A stretch of 64,000 bases of DNA, from positions 434,001-498,000 of the forward strand of contig NZ_JPIN01000001.1 of NCBI RefSeq assembly GCF_000753735.1, given 5' to 3'. Within the stretch, counting starts at the first letter, position 1. Every line of letters starts with the position of its first letter. Made by a program: the position numbers and the translations under genes. Of this stretch, positions 8,589-15,082 are shown in pieces. The stretch comes from Pseudidiomarina atlantica (GTDB lineage Bacteria > Pseudomonadota > Gammaproteobacteria > Enterobacterales > Alteromonadaceae). The notes below the pieces were generated by a model that made no database searches, was not told the DNA's origin, and was given only the letters and a program-made list of their open reading frames with translations.

Positions 8589-8957
8589 TTATTCCCCACT
8601 GTCTCCCAACCAATAACGTTGGAATTCTTGCCATTTTTTTAGTTTTTCAGCACTGCGCGGCCCGCTCACTTTGCGCTGATAAAAGCGCTTACCATCCGCC
8701 ATACTCTCCACTTCGACCGCCGCGTGCTCGAGCATTTCCAGTTCCGCTAATACCGCCAATACCGTCTCGGAAGCAACGCTTTTGCCACGCTCAATACGCG
8801 ATATCGTCGAGCGACTGGTCTCCACCAATAGCGCCAAATCCGTTTGATCAAGTCCAGCACTGGCGCGCTTGTGCTGAATCAAATACCCCACATTTATCGC
8901 GAAACTCTGCGCAAGCTTGCGGCGCATATAAGGTTGAATCGGTCTGTTGTTGAGCAT
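8589..8957 (-). CDS. XRE-family regulator
   Basis: The 122-residue product has one helix-turn-helix of the Cro/C1 type at about residues 24-72 (GLDQTDLALLVETSRSTISR, then IERGKS), followed by a basic and aromatic C-terminal tail. It is the first gene of a three-gene unit with the GPP34 and membrane proteins, and probably controls that unit. The ATG at 8957 follows a GGAGGTTCGC ribosome site. The long upstream gap is available for autoregulation. The regulator class is secure; its target is inferred from position. Confidence 0.8.
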   Translation of the reverse strand: MLNNRPIQPYMRRKLAQSFAINVGYLIQHKRASAGLDQTDLALLVETSRSTISRIERGKSVASETVLAVLAELEMLEHAAVEVESMADGKRFYQRKVSGPRSAEKLKKWQEFQRYWLGDSGE

Positions 8958-9271
8958 GCGAACCTCCGTGTTATTAGTTTCAGTTTAGTTCATCAGCTCA
9001 TGATTCACACAACGTGAAAACGTAACATTTTGTGAGAAAACGGAGTGCCAAAACGTACGTCATTTACTGGCTGCGTCAGGGGTGATGCACGATTTGGTTA
9101 TTGGCTCAAATTTGCACGGGAAATAGGTCTTTGCGTCATTTATGAGGCTAGTTTTTGCTTATGCGGCTTATCTGGCACAGTTTTTTTGAAATAGTGAATT
9201 TAGGGACATGCTATACACACTCAACCTAGCAACCGAATGGGCGTTGGACCCGTACCAGGGTACGGGCTACC
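8958..9271. other. Intergenic region without a recognised gene
   Basis: This 314-base stretch holds the upstream region of the XRE operon on its left. A perfect hairpin, CCCGTACCagGGTACGGG, lies at 9249-9266 just beyond the stop of the DUF924 gene; it has no T-run on either strand, so it is a weak terminator candidate. An A+T-rich stretch near 9191-9230 (TTTAGGGACATGC) recalls flanks of some REP-associated transposases, but nothing codes for one. I see no RNA gene. Confidence 0.5.
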
Positions 9272-9835
9272 TTAGAAGCTGGAGCCCGGTTGGCTTAGGA
9301 ATTCGAGTTCGGAAGGTGTTGAAGCGCGCCTGAGCATGGCATTGCGATGCGGGTAGCGACCGAAGCGGACGATGATGTCGCGGTGTTTGACTTCGAAGTC
9401 GTAGTTGGTTTCAAGACCCGGCTGGTCGAACAGACGCATGGCTTCATCATGCACAACCGGCGACTCGCTGTGCATGTAGGGCATATACAAAAACGCGCGC
9501 TGTGATGCCTCCATCGCACGATCAACGCCACGTGCCACCGCTTCCTGTGCCAATGCTAAAGCCATCGGATCCTGCGCAAACGCGCGCGCGTCATCGCGAT
9601 AGACGTTGCGCGAAAACTGATCGAGCACGAGAATCTCAGCCAGTCGTCCGAGGCCACCAGTGCCTGCTCCGGCCGCATCATCGGCGCGCCAGTGCCAACA
9701 CTCACCTGCAGCACAGGCAACGAGAACCTCACCAAAGCGCTTGCGAATCGTCTTATCTAACGCATCACTCTTGGCAAACCAATCCGCCGGCGTTAGTTCG
9801 TTAAACCAGAAGTTGAGAATGTCTTGGGGGTTCAT
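9272..9835 (-). CDS. DUF924 family protein
   Basis: The 187-residue product matches DUF924: an opening ILNFWFNELTPADWF, then KRFGEVL, LAEILVLDQFSRNVYRDDARAF, FLYMPYMHSES, and HRDIIVRFGRYPHRNAML. Proteins of this family are small, soluble, all-helical and TPR-like, with no known reaction. Two in-frame starts exist; the ATG at 9835 gives the family N-terminus, while the longer form from 9880 would begin inside the terminator of the next gene. It is read alone. Confidence 0.85.
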   Translation of the reverse strand: MNPQDILNFWFNELTPADWFAKSDALDKTIRKRFGEVLVACAAGECWHWRADDAAGAGTGGLGRLAEILVLDQFSRNVYRDDARAFAQDPMALALAQEAVARGVDRAMEASQRAFLYMPYMHSESPVVHDEAMRLFDQPGLETNYDFEVKHRDIIVRFGRYPHRNAMLRRASTPSELEFLSQPGSSF

Positions 9836-9851
9836 TTGTCGTTTCCATAAT

Positions 9852-9886
9852 AAAAAACCCCGTGGGCTTCGCAGCCGCACGGGGTT
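9852..9886 (-). terminator. Rho-independent terminator of the first BON gene
   Basis: Stem CCCCGTG (9858-9864) pairs with CACGGGG (9878-9884). On the minus strand it is followed by six T residues. It lies just past the BON gene stop, in front of the DUF924 start. Confidence 0.8.
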
Positions 9887-9904
9887 ACGGGAGCTTAATT
9901 AAGC

Positions 9905-10249
9905 TTATTCAGCTTCAGCCTTGACCGTCAAGTTGTTACGTACATCTTTTACGCCTTCAACACCGCGCGCTAAGCGTTCAAGCGCCGAAATGTCAGCTTG
10001 GGTCGCTACCTCGCCACTTAAGGTGACTACGCCATCGGTGGTTTCGACATTGATTTGCATACCCGCAGCCTGTGCCATCAGCGCACTTTTCACTTTTGCG
10101 GTGATAGCTGAATCACTGATGTGGTCAGCTTTTTGTTCCATCTCTTGCTGTTGCTCAGCTGGATCTTGCAAAGTGGTTGCCATCGCGATGGTACCAAAGC
10201 TCAATGCCATAACTGATGCGACTGAAGTAAATACATTTGCTAGTTTCAT
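9905..10249 (-). CDS. Periplasmic BON-domain protein (OsmY-like), copy 1
   Basis: The 114-residue product has a signal peptide (MKLANVFTSV, then a hydrophobic run ending near TIAMA) and one BON domain at about residues 43-110 (SDSAITAKVKSAL, INVETTDGVVTLSGEVA, VEGVKDVRNNLTV). BON domains bind membranes or envelope polymers, and OsmY-type proteins protect the envelope under osmotic or stationary stress. The ATG at 10249 sits behind AGGAGG. It is a paralogue of the gene at 21554-21916 and shares its promoter core. A divergent secreted-protein gene starts 149 bases away. Confidence 0.85.
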   Translation of the reverse strand: MKLANVFTSVASVMALSFGTIAMATTLQDPAEQQQEMEQKADHISDSAITAKVKSALMAQAAGMQINVETTDGVVTLSGEVATQADISALERLARGVEGVKDVRNNLTVKAEAE

Positions 10250-10272
10250 AGTTGCTTCCTCCTGTTTAGGTT

Positions 10273-10287
10273 CACTTTCACTATAGC
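10273..10287 (-). promoter_or_regulatory. Promoter core of BON gene 1, shared with BON gene 2
   Basis: The minus strand reads GCTATAGTGAAAGTG, identical over 15 bases to the stretch at 21951-21965 upstream of the second BON gene. CTATAGT fits a -10 box of the stationary-phase sigma type, and no good -35 is visible 17 bases upstream of either copy. RpoS dependence is inferred. Confidence 0.5.
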
Positions 10288-10397
10288 TAGCGATTTGCTG
10301 ACGTGAAGCGGCTTTGCAGGGCTTTTGCTCTATGAAGATTTGGTTAATTTCTGAACACAAGCTATAACTATAGCTAAGCTTTGAAGGAGGCATGGTT

Positions 10398-10847
10398 ATG
10401 AAAATCATTCACGGGTTACTTGGTTTGACGTTGGCGCTTGGCATTGGTACTGGCTATGCGCAGGATCAAGCGCAGGACGAAAAGAAAGAGTTACCGGAAG
10501 CAGCCGCAGAAGGACAGCAAACAGCTGAAACAGCGCGCGCGGGTAAAGACCGCAACCCGCAAACTGGTAAAGAGCTCAAAGGTATTGGCGAAGCGGCAAG
10601 GTTAAAAGGCGGCAAAGCTTTAGCTGAAACTGTGAAAGCGACGGCAGGTCCACCGGATTTCATTGACAACGATGATGACGGTGACGGCATTGGTGATGCG
10701 ACGGAGCAGTCCGCTGCCCACGAAGCCGCGCATACGGTGCAGCAAAGCTCTGGCGCTGAAGCGACGGAACGCAAAGCGCTCGGTCGCACCAAAACCGCTG
10801 ACGTCACCTTGAAAAAGTCTGACAAAAAGAAAGGCGACAATCACTAG
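10398..10847 (+). CDS. Secreted protein with an acidic calcium-binding-like repeat
   Basis: The 149-residue product has a signal peptide (hydrophobic LLGLTLALGIGTGYA, cleavage near AQD) and a hydrophilic mature part rich in Glu, Lys, Ala and Gln. A DNDDDGDGIGD motif near residues 92-102 resembles thrombospondin type 3 or EF-hand-like calcium loops. The C-terminus is Lys-rich. I do not recognise the family. The ATG at 10398 is chosen over the one at 10392 because GAAGGAGG lies seven bases before it. It is divergent from the BON gene, which may point to a shared envelope role. Confidence 0.65.
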   Translation: MKIIHGLLGLTLALGIGTGYAQDQAQDEKKELPEAAAEGQQTAETARAGKDRNPQTGKELKGIGEAARLKGGKALAETVKATAGPPDFIDNDDDGDGIGDATEQSAAHEAAHTVQQSSGAEATERKALGRTKTADVTLKKSDKKKGDNH

Positions 10848-10854
10848 AAAAGCC

Positions 10855-10903
10855 CAGCTCCTGTGCTAACATTTGTGTGTACATTTAAGAAGCGCAGGAG
10901 CTG
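10855..10903 (+). promoter_or_regulatory. Inverted repeat around the RelB/ParE promoter and ribosome site
   Basis: CAGCTCCTGTGC (10855-10866) and GCGCAGGAGCTG (10892-10903) are inverted copies matching at 11 of 12 bases. The right arm contains the AGGAG ribosome site of the antitoxin gene, three bases from its ATG. The arms could be an antitoxin operator pair, or an RNA stem that hides the ribosome site in longer transcripts. Confidence 0.5.
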
Positions 10904-10905
10904 CA

Positions 10906-11196
10906 ATGGAAACTCGAATTCAATTTCGCATCGACGAAGAAACCAAACGTCTTGCTCAACAAATGGCAGAAAGTCAGGGTATGACGTTGAGTGAGGCGTG
11001 TCGTAAACATACCGAGCTACTAGCCGAGCAGCAACGCATGAAAAGTTTACATGACCAATGGCTTGCTGCGCAGGTTGAGCGCGCGTTCGCGAAAATCGAG
11101 CGCGGAGATGCGCAATTTTTCGATAGCGATAAAGCTGATCAGATGCTGCAAGAATTTAAGCAACAACTAGGTAGCAAAACTGACAAGGATAGTTAG
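10906..11196 (+). CDS. RelB/DinJ-type antitoxin
   Basis: The 96-residue product opens with METRIQFRIDEETKRLAQQM and GMTLSEACR, the ribbon-helix-helix start of RelB/DinJ antitoxins, and has a charged C-terminal half (toxin-binding) ending KTDKDS. It precedes the ParE-like toxin by one base, the usual antitoxin-first order. It would repress its own promoter and block the toxin. The ATG at 10906 has AGGAG seven bases upstream. The family is clear; the exact subgroup is not. Confidence 0.8.
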   Translation: METRIQFRIDEETKRLAQQMAESQGMTLSEACRKHTELLAEQQRMKSLHDQWLAAQVERAFAKIERGDAQFFDSDKADQMLQEFKQQLGSKTDKDS

Positions 11197-11197
11197 G

Positions 11198-11512
11198 ATG
11201 ATTTTTTGGGAAATGGATGCCCTGCAGGATCGCTTTGAATTTTATCGTTTCATTCATGCTGAGAATCCCATTGCTGCAGAACGCGCAGATGTCCACCTAG
11301 TAAAAGCCATCCAGCGCTTAGAACAGTTTCCAGAATTAGGAGTGAAACGCCCCGACTTGCCAGGGCGGTTTTTGGTGATTCCAAGTTTATCGCTGACCGT
11401 GCTCTATACACACGAATTAAAAGAAGCTGTGACGACTGTCTACATATTGCGGGCGTGGCATGAGAAGCGCCACTACCCACCGCCTTTCAAACAGCCATCA
11501 GCCAATAGCTAA
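11198..11512 (+). CDS. RelE/ParE-family toxin
   Basis: The 104-residue product has the RelE/ParE layout: an N-terminal helix pair (DRFEFYRFI, ADVHLVKAIQRLEQFPELGV), the RPDLPGRFLVIPSL strand, and a C-terminal VTTVYILRAWHEKRHYP segment. ParE members poison DNA gyrase; RelE members cut mRNA on ribosomes. The HEKRHYPP ending is common to the plasmid-stabilisation (ParE-like) branch. It directly follows its RelB-like partner and is probably co-translated with it. Length is normal and no damage is seen. Confidence 0.8.
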   Translation: MIFWEMDALQDRFEFYRFIHAENPIAAERADVHLVKAIQRLEQFPELGVKRPDLPGRFLVIPSLSLTVLYTHELKEAVTTVYILRAWHEKRHYPPPFKQPSANS

Positions 11513-11528
11513 CAGCTGCTCTTCGCGC

Positions 11529-12932
11529 TTAGCGCAATTGTAGAACCACACCCGACAACACCGCGACTGCGACTTCATCCTGCTGCATTAGCAAGAAGGT
11601 CGCGTTATCGCGTTGTTGTGGGCGTGACCCAGGGAGATTGCGTGGATTCACCACCACTGGCAAATGCGTGCGCACAGTTAGCGCATCGGCATCACCGATG
11701 AAATGGCTATAGCCCTGTTTGACTAAATCGAGATATTCATGGTGCGAGAGCTTTAAGCCTTCGCTTGGTATCGTATACGCTTTGCCTGGGGCGTAAACAT
11801 AGTTGCTGCCGTCGTAGCGATCGAACGCCGGAAAGGGTTCAAGATCGCCCACTTCACGGATGTAACCTGTGGTTTCGGCAGCACTACCACTGCGATTGAA
11901 GCCGATATCAATACGGTAACTGTGCTCGTCGTCTTGTACTTGAACTTGGTCGAAGATCACGTCTTTGAAGCTATTTGAATTGTTCATTGGAATGCTGTGA
12001 TACGGCTCCAATGTCTGCTTCTCATAGTCTTTGTTGGCAATGCTTTCGAGGGCTTTTACCAACATGGCGACGTTGACTTCGCGCGCCTTTTGCCGATTCG
12101 GGTCATTTGGAAACGCACCCGATTCAATCAAAATGGTGCTGATGCCCATTTTCGAAAAATTATCGCCAAACGCCCGTGGTGCAAAAGTATCGTTGTAACG
12201 ACCCATATGCCCCGGAATCAGTGCGTCTCCGACCTTTTTCATAGCGCCGATCAATTGCATAGCACGGCCACGGCTCTCGTTAATATCTTTAGCCTCGTTA
12301 AAAGCCGGCGCAAGCAAGCTGATAGTGGCAGGCTTACCGGTATGGGCGACTTCGTAGTAACGACTTTGATCATGCAGGTTAAAGCCGAAATCTGGCTTTA
12401 AGGTTTTGCCCTGCTCCATCAGCACACGACCCTCTGGCGTTTGCAGAGCTCGCGCATCACGATTCACGTCAATGCCCTGCACGTTATAACGCTGGGCGCG
12501 TTCCGCCCCATCTGGATTTAGCATTGGCAACATGTAGAGAGTGATAGCGTCAGCCCAGCGTTGACGCCACTTTTCATCAGTTTCAATTTTATGCATTAGG
12601 TCAAACAATGCCGGCGTAGCCGTTGATTCATCGCCATGCATTTGTGACCACATGAACACAACGGTATCACCTTGACCTGCTTTAAAGCGGTAAATCGGCC
12701 GGCCTTCGTAACTCGTACCCACTTGTTCCGTCGAGATAATGTCGCTGCGTTGCACACGTTTGATCAATGGCTCGATATCAGCAAAGCGAATTTGCTGTTT
12801 ATCGAGTCCAGGCAGCAGCTCATGGTCGTAGTGGCTGTGATTGTCGTGCGCGATTGCTATGCTGCTGATTGCGCTCGTGCCGCCTAGCGTTAAACCTAGG
12901 CTTAAGGCGAATACGGTGACATACTTTTGCAT
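11529..12932 (-). CDS. Exported M14-family zinc carboxypeptidase
   Basis: The 467-residue product carries a signal peptide (cleavage near IAIAHD) followed by a His-rich stretch (HDNHSHYDHE). The M14 fold is seen in QMHGDE (zinc His and Glu, near residue 118), NPDGAERAQRY, DVNRDAR (Asn-Arg substrate contact), FNLHDQS (third zinc ligand) and ILIESG (catalytic-glutamate region). M14 enzymes remove C-terminal residues from peptides, or from peptidoglycan stem peptides. A further C-terminal region of about 150 residues looks beta-rich and ends in LSGVVLQLR. It is divergent from an LD-carboxypeptidase gene, which hints at peptidoglycan or peptide recycling. Confidence 0.85.
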   Translation of the reverse strand: MQKYVTVFALSLGLTLGGTSAISSIAIAHDNHSHYDHELLPGLDKQQIRFADIEPLIKRVQRSDIISTEQVGTSYEGRPIYRFKAGQGDTVVFMWSQMHGDESTATPALFDLMHKIETDEKWRQRWADAITLYMLPMLNPDGAERAQRYNVQGIDVNRDARALQTPEGRVLMEQGKTLKPDFGFNLHDQSRYYEVAHTGKPATISLLAPAFNEAKDINESRGRAMQLIGAMKKVGDALIPGHMGRYNDTFAPRAFGDNFSKMGISTILIESGAFPNDPNRQKAREVNVAMLVKALESIANKDYEKQTLEPYHSIPMNNSNSFKDVIFDQVQVQDDEHSYRIDIGFNRSGSAAETTGYIREVGDLEPFPAFDRYDGSNYVYAPGKAYTIPSEGLKLSHHEYLDLVKQGYSHFIGDADALTVRTHLPVVVNPRNLPGSRPQQRDNATFLLMQQDEVAVAVLSGVVLQLR

Positions 12933-13063
12933 TTTTTATTCGTCTCAGGGTTTAATTAATAATAATTTATTACTAGGATGAAGCCTAATGGTTGCACTCG
13001 GTGGGCGTCAACTCGCATACGTTCAACAGGCACAAAACTAAGACTAACAAAGGTGACCTCGTC

Positions 13064-14143
13064 ATGGATCGCAGATCGTTTATTAAGACTCTAGCCGCCG
13101 GAGCGGCTGCAACAACTGTTCTTTCTCCGTTAGCAGCGGCAGGTGGCATTTCGGGTATGGCAGGAACAACGGGTTCAGGCTTGGGCGCTGGGCGCTTGCC
13201 GCGGGCTTTGAAAGCCGGTGACACGGTACGTATGGTCGCGCCGGCGAGTGCGGTTGAAGATCGTCATCATGTCTTGATCGCCAAAGAGTCGTTTGAAGCT
13301 TTAGGTTTCAACGTACAGCTAGGTGAACACGTGTTCGGCCGCCATGGCTATTTGTCTGGCACCGACGCCGAGCGCGCTGCCGATGTCAATAAAGCCTTTG
13401 CCGATGACAGTGTCGATGCGGTGATTGCCGTGCGCGGTGGCTGGGGTTGTAACCGCATTTTGCCGCTGTTGGATTACGACATGATCCGTGCCAATAACAA
13501 GGTGTTGTTAGGCTACAGTGATATTACGTCGTTAATGAATGCGCTGTATGTAAAAACTGGCATGGTGTCGTTTCACGGGCCAAATGGCTTTTCTTATTGG
13601 GCTGATTTTCAAGCGCAGCAATTTCGTGATGTGATCATGGACGGTAAATCCACCACCATGCGCAACTACAAAGAAAAAGAAGAAACCTTGACCATGATGA
13701 GCAACCGCACCACTACGGTGAACGGTGGCAAGGCACAGGGTGTGTTAGTTGGCGGTAACCTTACTGTGTTGACTAGCTTATGTGGTACGCCTTATTTCCC
13801 TGACTTAAAAGGGAAAATTTTGATGTTGGAAGATGTCGGTGAGAATATTTACCGCATCGACCGCTTCTTATCGCAACTGCAACTGGCTGGGCATTTAGAC
13901 GGCGTTGCCGGTATCGTCTTTGGCCATTGTACCGAATGCGACCCTGGTGGTGGTTTCGGCAGCTTCACCTTGCATGAAGTCTTTGCGCATTACTTTGAGC
14001 CGTTAGGAGTGCCAACCTACACCGGCGCCCAGTTTGGTCACATTCGCGACAACCATATTTTGCCAGTCGGTCATGTGGTTGAACTCGACGCCGATGCGGC
14101 GACTTTGACGTTACTCGGCAGCGCGGTGCAAACGGTTTCGTAA
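13064..14143 (+). CDS. LD-carboxypeptidase (peptidase family S66) with Tat signal
   Basis: The 359-residue product begins MDRRSFIKTLAAGAAAT, a twin-arginine signal, unusual for S66 enzymes, which are mostly cytosolic. The S66 catalytic set is present: GYSDITSL holds the nucleophile serine (near residue 145), LEDVGE the glutamate, and GAQFGHIRDNHILPVG the histidine. S66 enzymes cleave the L,D bond of peptidoglycan tetrapeptides or microcin-like peptides. The ATG at 13064 is chosen because the Tat motif starts there and GGTGA lies upstream. It converges with the Sua5 gene, overlapping it by 33 bases. Confidence 0.85.
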   Translation: MDRRSFIKTLAAGAAATTVLSPLAAAGGISGMAGTTGSGLGAGRLPRALKAGDTVRMVAPASAVEDRHHVLIAKESFEALGFNVQLGEHVFGRHGYLSGTDAERAADVNKAFADDSVDAVIAVRGGWGCNRILPLLDYDMIRANNKVLLGYSDITSLMNALYVKTGMVSFHGPNGFSYWADFQAQQFRDVIMDGKSTTMRNYKEKEETLTMMSNRTTTVNGGKAQGVLVGGNLTVLTSLCGTPYFPDLKGKILMLEDVGENIYRIDRFLSQLQLAGHLDGVAGIVFGHCTECDPGGGFGSFTLHEVFAHYFEPLGVPTYTGAQFGHIRDNHILPVGHVVELDADAATLTLLGSAVQTVS

Positions 14144-15082
14144 CGCCTGCCACTCGTGGGTTTCTGGTAAGGGTTCCAACCAAATGGTCGGGACCCTTTT
14201 TTGATCGAGCTCATGCAGCGTGTGATACAGCGCGTGGGCAAACTGTTCCGGGGTAGCGCCGAGTGCACGTTGTTGTTGCTGAGGTAGATCATCGCGCAAG
14301 CTGCGTACCAGGATGATGCTGTGTGGCTCCGTGATGTTGGCGTTAGCGTTAGCGTTGGTATTGGAATTGAGCCAGCGGAGTTTGGCTTGCGGCTGATAGT
14401 GCTTGGCCATATTGCCGGCAACACTCACATCATGTTGTTCTGGCGCTTCCACCTCTTGGTTCAGCACCTTGCTCAGTTGCTGCGCGGTGATTGGACCTGG
14501 CCGCAAAATTCTGAGTTTGTCGCTGGTTTCACGTAAATCAAGAATTGTCGATTCGATGCCCACACTGCAGCGGCCACCATCTAAAACCGCGTCGATTTTG
14601 CCATCGAGTTGTTCAAGCACATGGGCAGCTGTGGTCGGGCTCAATTGCTTGTGTAAATTTGCCGATGGTGCGATCACGCCAATGTTTTGCTGCTGCAGAA
14701 TCTTTCTTAGCTGCGCTTGATTAGGCATGCGGATGGCAATGCTATGGCTGCCACCGGTAATTAACGGTGATACTTTCGGGTGCCGGTGCAATAGTAATGT
14801 GAGCGGTCCTGGCCAGAATTGCTCAGCTAATAGGTAGGCTTCGTCGGGAATGCCATAGGCCCAATCTTGCAACTGCTCAATTGCGCCAATATGCACAATT
14901 GCAGGATGGTTTTGCGGGCGGTTCTTGGCTTGATAAACTTGTTGGATAGCATCGGTATCTGCCGCGTTGGCCGCCAGACCGTAGACGGTTTCTGTTGGGA
15001 TTGCCACGATACCACCGAGCTTGAGTAAGCGGCCGGCGTGCTGCAACTGTTTGTCGTTATCGGCTTTAAGTATGAGTGTCAT
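14111..15082 (-). CDS. L-threonylcarbamoyladenylate synthase, Sua5 type
   Basis: The 323-residue product makes threonylcarbamoyl-AMP for the t6A modification of ANN-decoding tRNAs. The YrdC domain (about residues 10-200) shows IPTETVYGLAANA, KNRPQNHP, FWPGPLTLLL and SANLHKQLSPTTA. A linker follows, and then the shorter Sua5 C-terminal domain. The linker contains Asn-Ala repeats coded by six-base tandem units (about 14335-14369). A four-base ATGA overlap joins its start to the dabA stop, so it is translated with dabBA. E. coli-type organisms usually carry a short TsaC instead; another copy may exist elsewhere. Confidence 0.85.
   Translation of the reverse strand: MTLILKADNDKQLQHAGRLLKLGGIVAIPTETVYGLAANAADTDAIQQVYQAKNRPQNHPAIVHIGAIEQLQDWAYGIPDEAYLLAEQFWPGPLTLLLHRHPKVSPLITGGSHSIAIRMPNQAQLRKILQQQNIGVIAPSANLHKQLSPTTAAHVLEQLDGKIDAVLDGGRCSVGIESTILDLRETSDKLRILRPGPITAQQLSKVLNQEVEAPEQHDVSVAGNMAKHYQPQAKLRWLNSNTNANANANITEPHSIILVRSLRDDLPQQQQRALGATPEQFAHALYHTLHELDQKRVPTIWLEPLPETHEWQALRNRLHRAAE

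Noticed and set aside
9249-9266. Perfect CCCGTACC hairpin as a terminator
   Set aside because: No T-run follows on either strand, so it is only noted within the intergenic entry.
14335-14369. Six-base tandem units as a phase-variable repeat
   Set aside because: Units are few and degenerate and a six-base unit cannot shift the frame; it only varies an Asn-Ala linker.
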